Of a stretch of DNA of 64,000 bases, positions 34,771-46,681 are shown one piece after another. Source of the stretch: Diphasiastrum complanatum (lineage: Eukaryota; Streptophyta; Lycopodiopsida; Lycopodiales; Lycopodiaceae); assembly GCA_029204225.1 (NCBI GenBank), contig CM055101.1, forward strand, positions 35,891,648-35,955,647. Direction: 5' to 3'. The position numbers were made by a program, and so were the translations under genes. The notes under the pieces are model-generated. The model worked only from the letters and a program-made list of their open reading frames with translations, was not told where the DNA came from and did no database searches. The number at the start of each line of letters is the position of its first letter. The stretch's first letter is position 1.

Positions 34771-35399
34771 TGAAATATTTTGTTTCTTATTCAAAGCTCA
34801 CCTGTCGCAAAATTCGTGAACAATTCGCAAAATATTCTGGATTCTTCTTGAAGCTCAAAGACTGTCATCTATCGCGAACAATTTGCGAAACACGAAAATG
34901 TCGCGAATAATTCGTGAAACACGAAGCTATGACAAAGAGACAAATTGTCGCGAATAATCTGTGAACAATAATTATTCGACCCTGGAAATAGAGCGTCTAT
35001 TTGAATATCAACCGTTCTAAATGGTAAGATCTACTGTTACAAAATTAAAAAGCCAAAAGACCTCTAAATAAAAGGCCAAAAGACTTGTCTTGTAGCAATA
35101 TAAATACATGTGCACTACTCGTTGTAACCAACTCACTCAATTAGAGACACAAGAGCGAGATAAGACAACAAGAGATGTATATTGATAATTCAGATTCAAA
35201 GCTATAAATATTTGTTTTTGATCAATAGTTTCTTATTGTCTAAAGTTGTCTCTTAATTCCGCACATTTTATTCAATCAAGGCAAAAATTGTTCTATACAT
35301 AGACAAAAAATAGACTCGATTGAAGACACTGATATTAGTTTGATTTATTTAAACTTTCATCGTGTTCTCTGAGGAAGGATTGTTACCATTTTTCCTATA
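34771..35399 (+). repeat. 5' LTR of the 34.77-kb copia (short)
   Basis: Matches 39912-40562 through CAAAGCTCA, AACACGAAAATGT, AGAGCGTCTATTTGAATATC and CTACTCGTTGTAACCAACTC to the end TTTTTCCTATA. It has a TATA-like CAATATAAATAC near 35096. It begins TGAAATATTTTG, about 225 bp inside the full-length LTR. Confidence 0.85.
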
Positions 35400-35400
35400 G

Positions 35401-35474
35401 TGGTATCAGAGCATACAGGATCAGAGCTGATATAGTGGTATCAAAGCGAGTCAGAATTAATACAGTGGTATCTT
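35401..35474 (+). other. Primer binding site with repeated PBS-like copies
   Basis: TGGTATCAGAGC at 35401-35412 is the normal copia site. Within the next 62 bp there follow AGGATCAGAGC (about 35417), TGGTATCAAAGC (35436) and TGGTATCTTC (35466). The copies are imperfect, so they look like old local duplications of the site. Confidence 0.8.
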
Positions 35475-35543
35475 CACATCCCTCTCAGCATTCTTCATAC
35501 ATCCATCAACAAGCCGCATCTGGAGTTATTTAGAAAATAGAAG

Positions 35544-36250
35544 ATGTCGCCGATCAACAATATTCAGGCTAACATCACTACGATCTTGGATCCAGAAGGT
35601 TCAAACTATTTGATTTAAAAATTTGAGACTTCACTCATATTGAAGGGCGAAGGTCTTTGGCAATGGGTAGAACCAATAGAGGAGAAGCCAATAACTACTC
35701 CTGGCAAAGAACTTCGAGAATGGAGTTTGAGAAATGACAAAGCTATAGCAATTATTGCGTCTTCAGTGCATGACAATATAATGCTAGATCTTACATCAAT
35801 TTCGAACGCAAAAGATTTATGGGAAGAATTGCAAACCATGAATGAGACTCGATCTCGTAATCAGATCATATTCTTGGAAGACCAATTAACTTACCTATAG
35901 TGGGACGACAAAGACCTGACCACATTCGTACAAAATATTAAAGACTTGTTTATTTCTTTGTAGAATTCTTGCGCGGAAAATGCAATTTCAAAGGAAAAAC
36001 AACTTAGTTATTTTCTTCGAGCCCTACCCAGGTCATTTCACACAACTCGAACCTTATTGGCGAAAGATGCAACAATGACACTTCAAAAGGCGATAGACAA
36101 AGTTAAAGAAGAAGTAGAAGCTCATGAATGCTATGACGACAATGGTGATTCCCAAAATGCTCTATTTACTCAGAAGAATAAATCTTCTTAGAAGTCTAAG
36201 TTTAAGAGAGAGTCGTCTAAAAAAGAATGAGTCTAAGACAAATGATCAAC
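35544..36250 (+). pseudogene. Copia gag, broken
   Basis: From ATG at 35544: NNIQANITTILDPEGSNY, then stop, then KFETSLILKGEGLWQWVEPI, LWEELQTMNETRSRNQIIFL and EKQLSYFLRALPRSFHTTRT, a UBN2-type gag capsid region. Stops at about 35617, 35898, 35961 and 36189 interrupt one and the same frame. Gag would form the virus-like particle that packages the element RNA. Zinc knuckles follow in the next entry. Confidence 0.85.
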
Positions 36251-39200
36251 AATCAGGAAAACAACAGAAAAATTCTAGTGATAAGAAGATCTGCAACAGA
36301 TGCAAAAGATCAGGTCACACAGAAGATAAGTGTTGGTTAAATCCAAAGATTGAATGCATTCATTGTCATAAACATGGTCATGCAGTAGTAGACTATTATC
36401 AGAATCCTAGAAACAAAAAAGAGCAGAATCAAAGTAAACCTTCAGATTCAAACTATGTCGAAGACAAAGCAGAATGCTCCAGAGCAGCAGAAGACATGAC
36501 GACAAGGAACTCAACAGCTTATGTTAGTGCTGATCTATGCTATTCAACAAATTCCAAAATTCGAGAAGTAGTACTTGATTCGGGAGCCAATTGACATTTC
36601 GTTTTCTCGAAACAAATTTTATCTGACTACAAGAAGACGAACTATTCGAGGTTCATTATCATTGGAGACGGTTCTAAGCACGTGGTTGATGGACCTGGTG
36701 TACTATGGCTAGACATGAATCAGAGTGACAAGAAACTAGAGAAAGTTCTCTATGTCCCTACTCTTGACAAAGATCTTCTATCCGTAGCAAAGATAGTCGA
36801 TACAAGCATGTCAGTAACCTTCACAAAGAATTCTTGTAAATTGTTCGAGGAAGATTTTGATAACCTAGTTGCGAAAGGCAATAGAGAAGGAAATTTGTAT
36901 CACTTGAACATTCGAACAAGAATCGAACAAGCCAGTCAAACTCAACAATCGACAGATATATTGTGGCACAAGAGGCTATGTCACATGAACATGGAAGCCT
37001 TGTACCAAGCCAACAAGGTTCAGAGAATTGAAGAAGTCGAAATCAAAAGTAGAGATATTCGAAGTACCTGCGAATCCTGTCTTAAAGGCAAGATGACTAG
37101 AACACCTTTCAGTAAGGATGTTTATAAAGCAACTAAGATTCTTGTAATTGTGCATTCAAATGTTTTTGGACCATTCGGAGTATTGTCGTTGGGTGATGCA
37201 AAGTACTTCATTACATTTATTGATGATTTCAGCAAGTTTGCTGTAGTATACTTTATACGTACAAAATCTGAAGCTTTCAAGAAATTCGTTGAGTATACGA
37301 ATTGGGCTGAGAAGCAGACAAGCAATAAGTTGAAGCAGATTCGCATAGATCGTGGAGGTGAGTACATTTCCAACGAATTCAATGCTTACTGTATTGATCG
37401 AGATATTATGCACATGAAGACTGCATCATACACACCTCAACACAATGGAATAGCTGAACGAAGAAATCGTACACTAATGGAAGTTGCTAGGTGTATAATG
37501 GCTCATGCAAAAGCATCAAAACAGTTGTGGGCAGAAGCAGTGGCTACATCAAATTATCTTCAAAATCGTATTCTGAAATCTTGAATACCGGATAAAACTC
37601 TTCATGAGATATGGTGGAAGTCTAAGCCAAGTCTTGCACATGTTTGGACATTCGGATCTGCAGTGTATATGCACATACCAGACAAGTTGAGAAAGAAACT
37701 CGATGAAAAGACATAACAAGATTTTTTGGTGGGATTCGAGTTACATTCGTCATATTATCATGTCTATGTACCCGAAACTGGCAGAATAAAAATTGTTCAA
37801 GATGTAAAATTTGATGAGTTAAAATACATAGCAGACAGTGATCTAGTTGGTTGTGAAATTCTCAAAAACTATTATGAGTTACCAATGACGATAGAAGTAA
37901 AACAAGCAGAAGATGAAAGAGAATTGCTAGATTCAGAGGGAGGTCAAGATCGAGTACATGACAGACTCGAATCACTAGTTCAATTTCCTGTAGAATCATA
38001 CTCGAAACCTGCAGAATCGAACTCGAAACCACCTATGAGAAGATCTGACAAACAATGAAAACCACGAGAAAGGTATGGTCAGGATGTTTTTAGACAGCCA
38101 TAGGATTTTGTGGTTTCTTTGACGAACCTCAAATATTCGAGAAAGCTGTTGATGGACCAGATAAAGATCGCTCGATTCAAGCAATGGAGGACGACATGTC
38201 ATCCATGTATAAGAACAATATATGGACACTTGCACCTATTCCTGATGGCAGAAAACCAATCAAATGCAAGTGGATCTACAAGATCAAAACAGGTCCTGAT
38301 GGAAAACATCAGATACAAAGCAAGGTTAGTTGCTAAAGGATTTTCACAGAAGTACGGAATCGACTACACTGATACTTTCTCACCGGTCGTCAAACATACA
38401 TCAATTCGCTTGTTATTCACGTATGCAGTGGCTCATGATCTGAAAATCCATATTGTGGATGAGAAGACTGCTTTCTTACACGTAGAATTGGAAGAAGACT
38501 TATTCATGGACCAGCCACTTGGTTTTGTAAGCCATGAATATCCAAAATACGGATGTCACATGAATAAAAGCATTTATGGTCTAAAACAAGTAGCAAGACA
38601 ATGATATAGAAAGGATAAAACTTAGGCTTCAAACCTCTATTTGCTGAATCAAATGTCTATATCAAGCATGTCCAAATGAAATAATCATTCTAGTTGTCTA
38701 TGTTGATGACACGCTTATCTTCTCAAGAAGAGATAAGTTAATTTCAGATGTCAAAAGAGACATTTCTGGAATATTTGAGATCGTTGACCTAGGAGAAGCA
38801 AAAATCTATCTAGGTTTGCAGATCGAGAGAGACTTTGAAGGTGGTCAGTTGTATCTTCACCAACGAAAGTACACTCAAAAGATCATTGAAGACTTCAACA
38901 CGCTCGAATGCAGAGGTGTGCATACTCCCATGATACTTAGAACAATACTGAACAAGGCAGATTGTCCGCAGACTCTCGAGGAAGAGAAGCGAATGGCCAA
39001 AACACCCTATCGTAGGCCGATTGGATCGATGTTATATCTAGGAGACAACACCGGACCTGATATAGCGTTTGCAGTATACAAGCTGTGCCAATATAACTAG
39101 AACCCAGGATCGTTGCATTGGAAGTTAGAAAACAGAGTACTATAATATCTCCAGGAAACGAAAGACTATGGACTGTGTTATTCAAAGGAAGCTAGATTTC

Positions 39201-39690
39201 ACATCGAATATTATAGTGACGCAAGCTGGGCATCCATGAAGGATGATAGCAAAAGTATTTCAGGAGGTTGTACTCTAGTATTTGGCGCAGCCATACTCTG
39301 GATAAGCAAGAAGCAAACAACAGTAGCTCAATCTTCTTGTGAAGCGGAATATGTAGCAGCAGTCAGGATGGCAAACACGCTGACCTGGATCAGATAGATG
39401 TTGGAAGGATTTGATGAATCTATTTCTGAATCTTATGTCTTGTTAATGGATAACACTTTAGCAATCTATCTTACGAAAGATCCTGTATTTCGCTCGAAAA
39501 CAAAGCACATAGCTATCAAGTATTATGTAATTCAGGACTTAGTCGAGAAGAAGATACGGAAGACAGTTTTCATACCCACAGAGGAAATGATAACTGATAT
39601 CATTACAAAGCCACTCAGTAAAGCTTTGTTCGAGAAGCAGCGAAGAAGATTGAGGTTAATCCAACTGTCCACTTTGAGAGGGAGCTGTAG
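36251..39690 (+). pseudogene. Copia zinc knuckles and pol, broken
   Basis: Zinc knuckles CNRCKRSGHTEDKC and CIHCHKHGHAVVDY (36295-36400, last Cys replaced); protease VVLDSGAN then TGA (36592-36594) before HFVFSK; pre-integrase ILWHKRLCHMN and CLKGKMTRTPF; integrase core GDAKYFITFIDDFSKF, DRGGEY and HNGIAERRNRTLME; RT with KARLVAKGFSQKYGIDYTDT, VDEKTAFLHVELEEDLFMDQ and VYVDDTLIFSRRDK (38700); RNase H with YYSDASWASMKDD, AQSSCEAEYVAA and KHIAIKYYVIQDLVEKK; end STLRGSCRTPDQ over the polypurine tract. At least ten stops and two compensating frameshifts (about 38140 and 38310). All copia domains are recognisable but it cannot make a full polyprotein. Confidence 0.92.
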
Positions 39691-40562
39691 AACACCTGAT
39701 CAAAGAGATCTCGATTCTACTAACAAAGTGCGCAGTTTACTTGACAAAGAATGAGAAAGAAACGAACGCGAACTCGAAATATTTTTGTTCATGACCAACT
39801 CAAAAGATTTGCAAAATTTATCTTGCAGCCAACTCAAAAGATTCGCGAAATAGTTTCTTGTAGAAGCTCGTGGTTTCTTGTTGAAGCTCAAAAGATTCGC
39901 GAACAGAATCTTGTTGCAAAATATTTTGTTTCTTGTTCAAAGCTCATCTGTTGTGAAATTGTCTCAAACAATTCGTGAAATATTCTGGATTCTTCTTCAA
40001 GCTCAAAGATTGTCATCTATAGCAAACAATTCGCGAAACACGAAAATGTTGCGAAGAGACAAGTGTCGTGAATAATTCACGAAACACGAAACTATGACAA
40101 AGAGACAGATTGATGCAAATAATTCGCGAACATGAATTATTCAACCCTAGAAACAGAGCGTCTATTTGAATATCAACCGTTGTAAACGGTTAGATCTACC
40201 GCTACAGAATTAAAAGGCCAAAAGACATGTAAATAAAATGCCCAAAGACCTGTCCAGTAGCAATATAAATATTTTGTCCACTACTCGTTGTAACCAACTC
40301 ACTCAATCAGAGACACGACATCAAGATAAGACAACAAGAGATGTATATAAATGATTCAGATTTAGAGTTATAAAAATTTGTTTTTGATCAATAGTTTCTT
40401 ATTGTCTAAAATTGTCTAAAGTTGTCTCTTGATTCCGCACGTTTTATTCAATCAAGGAAAAAACTGTTCTATTAGTACATAGACCAGAAACAGACCCGAT
40501 TGAAGACACTAATATTAGTTTGATTTATTCAAACTTTCATCATTGTTACCATTTTTCCTACA
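39686..40562 (+). repeat. 3' LTR of the 34.77-kb copia
   Basis: Starts TGTAGAACACC directly after the polypurine tract and ends TTTTTCCTACA before GGCCCT. The first 225 bp carry three to four repeats of ACTCAAAAGATTCGCGAA-like units (39801, 39834, 39885) that have no counterpart in the 5' LTR. Confidence 0.85.
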
Positions 40563-40835
40563 GGCCCTATAAGAAATGCCATGTAGGAGAGAGAAAAATA
40601 ACAATAAAGTAATTAAAATATCATTTTCTAACCTCTTTACGCATCAGCCCGCACTACTTTCCATGAAAATGAATGTACCTTATTTTAGTCACATCAAACT
40701 TCACTGGTGCCTAACCACAATAAAAGTACAATTTTCAAAATGTTGAAATATTCCCTCCCAATAGTTGGGGACACTCAAAAATTTGAATTAGGAGTGACAT
40801 TCCAGAAACAAAGCCTATGCCATCTCTATCTCTAG

Positions 40836-41174
40836 GACAAGTGTTTAGCACCATCTGTTATTGTCATTGTGCTGTTTGTTGCTATACTTGTACTAATGAC
40901 AAAGCTTTATCATCTTCATGTGGATCTGTCACCAGAATATGCTCTGCTCAGGACAAGAAATTCAAAGCAACCCAAATTGTCAACTTCTGATATGATCCGA
41001 TACAGGGAGGAAAAGCTAAAGCATGTAGATTTATGGTCATCAGGAACATTGTATCCTATTGATCCATATTCATTGCAATATCCGGATTTTCATTCGGTGA
41101 TTCAATCAATAATCTATATGTGTCATGGCAAAAATGGCCTATTGGGTTACTGTGAGAATTTGATGCTCTATTAG
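40836..41174 (+). CDS. Orphan exon: membrane-anchored protein fragment
   Basis: An acceptor-like TATCTCTAG precedes GACAAGTGTTTAGCA, and the frame is then open for 112 codons to TAG at 41172-41174. It encodes a hydrophobic segment VIVIVLFVAILVLMTKLYHL, then LSPEYALLRTRNSKQPKLST and LWSSGTLYPIDPYSLQYPDF. This looks like a single-pass (type II) membrane protein with its soluble part. I do not recognise the family. It lies between two copia LTRs without any partner exon, so it is probably a stranded gene fragment. Confidence 0.4.
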   Translation, partial: DKCLAPSVIVIVLFVAILVLMTKLYHLHVDLSPEYALLRTRNSKQPKLSTSDMIRYREEKLKHVDLWSSGTLYPIDPYSLQYPDFHSVIQSIIYMCHGKNGLLGYCENLMLY

Positions 41175-41267
41175 AATCCACATTCAATGCAAAGAATACA
41201 TTATTTGGAAAAGGAATTAAGGAAAATATCAAAGGAGTGTGAAGAAAAATCTACAAAGTTGAAAACT

Positions 41268-41569
41268 TGTTGGCAATCTCAAGCTAGTTCACCATGTACA
41301 TTGAGTTTTTGTTATCCAAATGAAACCAAATCAATTTCTACTTGTTTCTCAGGTTGAAGGCCGTACTACAGCCTGTAGTACACATGTGTGGGCTTGGATT
41401 TCAATGTTGATCAATGCTTTTGATTGTTAATGCTTGTTCTTTGTCAAATTGCCAATCTAGATCAACTTTTTTGTGTCTAGTTTTTTGATAGATTGTTAAG
41501 CAAGCATCCAATCACTCTTGTGGATCTTTTGTAGATCCATTTATGGTCCTAAAGTACAGTGCTTTCACA
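41268..41569 (+). repeat. 5' LTR of a second copia family (302 bp)
   Basis: TGTTGGCAATCTCAAGC to GTGCTTTCACA, followed directly by the primer site. An inverted, diverged copy is at 52820-53111 and a tail fragment at 8806-8868. Confidence 0.88.
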
Positions 41570-41582
41570 TGGTATCAGAGCC
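41570..41582 (+). other. Primer binding site
   Basis: TGGTATCAGAGCC directly after the LTR end CA; complementary to initiator tRNA-Met. Confidence 0.9.
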
Positions 41583-42004
41583 AAGTACAATAGCATAAGC
41601 CATTGATCTAATGCAAATCCATTTTTAGCAAGTTTTGGTGCTAAAAACTAGTATTGAGAGGGCAAGCTAGAATCTTGATTTTGGTGAGGAGATTTGATCC
41701 CAAACTTGGTAGGGGTCCAAATCCGTACTATCCACATTTGTGGGAACCTCTGAACCTGCATTTAATGCATGGTATTCATTTTATCCAAAGAAATTCAATC
41801 TGTGAGCTTTTGATGTAATTTTTGGTGGAAATCTTAGGATAAGCTACCAAGATTGAGTGCCATTGACTAGATTTGACATAGGGTCATGAGACCTAATTAA
41901 TCTAGGCTAAAATCAGGTCCTCTAAACTTGTTTTACAGGAGTACATCAAAAAGTGTGAGGGAGATTTAGTCATGTTATTGTCCAAAAATAGCCAAAATTG
42001 ACAA

Positions 42005-42352
42005 GATTTGATTGTAAGTAGATTTCACATCTTATCTTCATTCCAACTTTGTGAGGGAGTGCTAGAACTGAGATTATAAGTCCATTTGTTGGATTATAAA
42101 TCTAATTTGAGTGAAACACTACAAGAGAGAGACCTTGGTGAGTTTCTAGAGACAATCAAATCCATTTCTTGGCATGATTTGTTTGAAAGTAGTTTTCACT
42201 TCATCTTATCTTCATTTTAGCTTTGTGAGAGAGTGATAGAACCGTGATTATAAGTCCATTTGTTAGATTAGAAATCAAATTTGAGTGAAACACTACAAGT
42301 GTGAGACCTTTGTGAGTTTTGAGTCAATCAAATCTATTTCTTATTTGTAGAA
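42005..42352 (+). repeat. 174-bp tandem duplication in the copia leader
   Basis: Two copies offset by 174 bp share CTTATCTTCATT, CTTTGTGAGRGAGTG, GATTATAAGTCCATTTGTT and TTGAGTGAAACACTACAAG. The duplication lies between primer site and gag ATG, in the untranslated leader. Confidence 0.85.
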
Positions 42353-42364
42353 GTCACTGGTAAG

Positions 42365-42880
42365 ATGGGATCTGCTGGAGCATACCTTCTAGAAGCTAGT
42401 GAGAGATTGAATTCTACAAATTATGCTATTTGGAAGGTTAGGATGGAGTCACTTTTGGTGCTCCAAGACATTTATGAGTTCTTGATTGAAGATGAAGATG
42501 AACCTCTAGGTGCACAAGAGTTAGCTAGATACAAGAAGAGATCTAGGCTTGCACTTCATTGTGTGAAGATGAATGTGAGCAATGATTTGGTGAGAGAAGT
42601 ATCAGCATGTACTAATGCTAAGGAGGCTTGGGAGTCTTTAAAATCAATCTATGAATCTAGTAACACTTTGAGGGTTCTCATGCTTAGAAATCAGATTTTG
42701 CAAAGCATCAAAAGAAGTGAGGAGAGTGCACCTGATTACGTACTCAAAATCAAGTCTCTAAATAGGGAGTTGGCTTCCATTGGAGAGAAGATTCATGATG
42801 GAGAGCTTGTACAAATTGTTCTTAATGATGCACCCAACTATTCTTTGGATGGAGTAGTACTAAATGTTTTTTTTCTATAA
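42365..42880 (+). pseudogene. Copia gag, N-terminal part
   Basis: 171 codons from the ATG at 42365. It contains LNSTNYAIWKVRMESLL, the DUF4219/UBN2 start typical of copia gag, then AWESLKSIYESSNTLRVLML and ESAPDYVLKIKSLNRELASI. It sits 780 bp after the primer site. The frame ends at 42880 in an unrelated hydrophobic stretch, and no protease or pol follows, so the element is cut off at about 42900. The gag piece itself has no internal stop. Confidence 0.88.
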
Positions 42881-44202
42881 GTCTTTGAATAAATCTTACA
42901 ATAGTTTGTCTGTCTCACAAAAAATGCATATTGATGGGGTGTGGTCCAAAGTTGCCATAAACTTAAAACATGGGAATCTCCTACCTATTCCCATATCCTT
43001 TATTCAAACCACTATGCATAGTCTTAAAAAAGGATAATGGCACTTATAATGCAACTAAATTTATAGATAGGGTAACTTGTCTTTGTGATCTTATAGATGT
43101 AGAAGAATGGACTAGAATATATGTTAAGTCTAGTAAAAAGCAACTCTTCTTCTTCTCATTGAAAAAGTCTTTAGTGCATTAGATCTATTTGTGACAAAGA
43201 TGGAGATAAAGAGCTCAATTCTAACACTTTGATTAAAAAATATAACTCTACATTGAACAAAAAAACATTTCTACTGACAAACTTGCAAGTAAACTTAATG
43301 ATGAATCCCACAACACCCCAGACCCACTAATTTATTTAAAAAATAATGTAGCCTCTCAGCTCAAAACTCTTTTAAAAGACATGTGAAGCTGAAAAGTGCC
43401 AAATCTTTGTAGTAGCTAACAAAGTAATTAAATCAAGCCTCTAGACTATCTCTCAAACTATGGAGTCTACCAACCGTTAATTTTAAAAATCTCATAATAA
43501 TTAAAACCTTAGAAAGATTAAATTGCAATAAACTAACATAAGAAATGAGTACCTTACATAACATGCAACTTTAGGGCATGACAAGATACTTTTAAAGGTT
43601 GAAAACTACAGACAATTGTATATCTTGAAAATTAGCCTCCCACCATAATAGAATTGACTTAAAAATATGAAAATCAACAATAATCCAACCAATGGTGATG
43701 ATATACTTAAAAAGCTTGATTTACCATTTTTTTATATTGAAATATTCATATTTGTTCAAATAGAAATGTGCTCAACTCCCACAAAATTATATTGTGCTAA
43801 GCCAATTCCCTACTATATGTTGTAGTACAACTAAAATATTTTAAAAGAAACTTAAAATTCGGTTCAAGACATTCTATCAAAACAATTTGCAACCATATAA
43901 ACCTCTACACTTAGTTAAAAATTTCTTATTTCAAAATGATTTTTCAAGCCTAAAGTTTACTTTACCTTTTAGTTTGAACTCTGTATTGGAAGGACAGTTA
44001 ACACATTATCATCATGGGTGCTACCTACCCTCCATGATGATATGCATCTTATAGGTGGATGATAGACATGTGTTGGGAAAATGTGAATGGATGAAGAGTT
44101 AAGACCTGATGATTCAATACAATGAAATGTCGGATCAATGGGCTCTACAGAATGGCCTTTTTCGTTGGTGCATGAACTGCGCCCATCAGATTCGAACTAG
44201 TG
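42881..44202. other. No gene recognised
   Basis: AT-rich, only one 70-codon frame (42970-43182) without known motif. It separates the truncated gag from the 669-bp dispersed repeat. Confidence 0.45.
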
Positions 44203-44871
44203 TATCGAACCGAAAAGGATTCGTGTAATTCTACTTGATTCTAACTTTGAAATCATTAGAAATCAATACAAGTGATTACATAGACAAACACAGACTCATT
44301 AGAATATTGATTAAGTGTTAGATAATTTAGACAATTCTATACGAGAGTAAAGACTCGTGGCAAGATTGCCTAGAATAGTTAATCGAAGAAGGATACATTC
44401 ATAGTAACATAATGTCTGAAAGTAATAAGACAATTGGATTGAATTCAGAGAAGTATCATGTACATAGTCAATTGAATGACGAGCACACAACAAAAGTGGT
44501 GATAACCGCGTACTCGAAACTTCTCTCATTCACTATGCTAGTTCGATGATGCGAAGATCATTCGGATACTTGCACTCTCTCTCTTTGTCTTGAACTAATC
44601 AATGTTCTATGACTGTCAATCCCATTCTGGCTTTTGACATACTGAGCTATACATTTATAAAAATATGGAGACGTTGAGCTATGTTGTCTAAGTTGGGTCT
44701 CGGTGGCGATCATGGCTGTTGCTATTGTGATAGGCGGCGAACATGGTTGTCACTATCAAGATAGGGCGGTGGTCGTAGCTGCTACCATTCTTAGATTAGT
44801 TACACATTGTTATAACTAGACTAAGCAAGTAACTAGATTTATTTAGAGTGTTATCATGCTAATTAGACAAT
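44203..44871 (+). repeat. Dispersed 667-bp repeat, copy 2
   Basis: Full-length match to 8870-9536 in the same orientation, 35 kb away. If the TG at 44201 and an ACA near 44876 are its ends, it would look like a solo LTR, but no target-site repeat could be confirmed. Confidence 0.8.
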
Positions 44872-46681
44872 CTACAGTATTTGATTCGAGCTAGAGTGCT
44901 TATAATGATGTGTCAAAAAAAGAGAGAGTCTGCAAAACCATCGGCTAGTGGCATTAGGGGTATAATTAGCGGTGATTATACAAATTTATTTTTTTGTCAT
45001 TGGAATGTCACTTATTTTAGGATATAGGGACATCACTTAGCAATGTCTGTCTAAGTATCAAATTGTTTTGTAGTCAATGAGCACAAAATCAATGGTCGTG
45101 AGCCATTTTCTACTTACATTAGAGAAAAGTACATGAGTACTAGTGTTTCAAATCTATCTATCTTATCTATTTTTGTATATGCATTTCCTATCTTTGTATC
45201 TTTCTAGTATCCATCTATACACCTCCCTATCTATTTATCTATCAACATTTTGTTCCAACACATACTTACAAAATTTATTATTCACCAGTTGAGTCATTGT
45301 TGGATCATTGTGCTCCATTGTCTTACTTGATATTTTGATCAGTGGGTCCTGCCTCCACAACCATTGTGTCTATCAGGTCCTCCCAATCTACACATTTCAA
45401 GAGGTATGCAAGTGATGATTTTTTCAACTAGTAATATTCATATTGTTATTAAGTATACTATTGGCAATGTAGGTAGGGTTGTAGCTTTCACTTGATAAAT
45501 TCTTTAGGAAAAATGGCATCATTGGCTAGCTTTTTTTTGTTAGAGAATCAAAACCTTGACAATAACACATGTCATATTCTTTTGAGATTGAGGGTCATTT
45601 TTTGGAATCTACCTGAAAAAAGAAGAAGCTATTTTTTAGGAATTCCTACAAAATAGAGTTTAGGATTAAGACATAGACATATGCTTACAAAATAATCATC
45701 AAATTGGGATTTTTTGGTTGCACTGTAGTGACTCACAAATCTTCGCTACTTCAAATTTGCAATTGAGTAAGCTTTTTCCATTATTGTTGGTACTTCCACA
45801 AACGATCAAGGGGCTGCACAATTTTCAACGAATCTCATTGGTGGTTGACTGACATGAGTTGACATTCTTACAATAGATTGTTGTTGATTGAAGTCGAAAT
45901 TGGTTGCTCAAGAAAAAAACAAAATTGTAGGAGAATTAATAATAACTACTTGTTCTAAGGTCTTAATCATGCATCAATTATGGATATATGCTACAATAAA
46001 TATTAACTCAACCCAAAAAGAATTTGGCAACCCTGCATGAGACAACAAAGACCTTGCACATTCTACAAGTGTTCTATTTTTTCTCAAGAAAGTTCTCAAA
46101 GAGAAGCTTCAAGAACACATAGAATCCAAATTAGACAAAAGTAGAATAGTCTCCAAATTTAGCACAGATTCAGCTATTTATAGTGGTCATTTGTGCTTCT
46201 ATTACGAGTTGGGACTTTTTATGGCTAAACTGGACCTTACAACTAATATTACAGTCTCACTATTAACAAATATAGCACGATTGTTCAAGCCACTTATAAA
46301 CTATCCTATTGACTAATTCTATTCTAATTTAGCTCCATGGCTATATTTAGGATTGCAATTACTAAGCTCATGGTCTAATTACATGCAATACATGATAGAA
46401 ACCTTTCCATATTTGGCCAAACTAATATGAAAATCTATGAATCTTTTATTTAAAAAACAATGACAGTCTGAATACAAGCGTATTTGTTGCTCAAGTTACC
46501 ACTACTTTATGTGTCACTATAGGTAAGCTATCACATTAATAATTCAATGTTGATTATACTAACTAAACTTAGGATGGTTTTGAAATTTCAGAGCCTAAAA
46601 GGTCGCACATTGTGAATGGAGTTTTGCCCACCGGTCCCTAGGTTAAATAAGAACCCTCTCCCCCTTTTAAATTCAGCTCAA
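44872..46681. other. No gene recognised
   Basis: AT-rich, no frame above 60 codons, no LTR ends or motifs. From about 45150 to 45250 there is a short TATCTATC-like patch. Confidence 0.5.

Larger units (their letters stand above)
34765..40568 (+). mobile_element. Nearly complete Ty1/copia element with target-site repeat
   Basis: Order: 5' LTR (34771-35399), primer site (35401), gag, zinc knuckles, protease, integrase, RT, RNase H, polypurine tract (CTTTGAGAGGGAGC, 39672-39685) and 3' LTR to 40562. GGCCCT stands just before the 5' LTR (34765-34770) and just after the 3' LTR (40563-40568), a likely 6-bp target-site duplication (or GCCCT, 5 bp). The 3' LTR, counted from the TGTAGAAC that follows the polypurine tract, is about 877 bp, but the 5' LTR is only 629 bp and lacks the first ~225 bp. 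The LTRs differ at many sites and the coding region has many stops, so it is old and inactive. Same family as 5.5-8.75 kb. Confidence 0.92.

Noticed and set aside
37122-37413. Minus-strand frames of 85-86 codons
   Set aside because: Antisense shadows of the copia integrase core.
34765-40568. Endogenous pararetrovirus as source of the pol genes
   Set aside because: The order protease-integrase-RT-RNase H with LTRs and a tRNA-Met primer site is that of Ty1/copia; no movement-protein or coat domains of pararetroviruses were seen.
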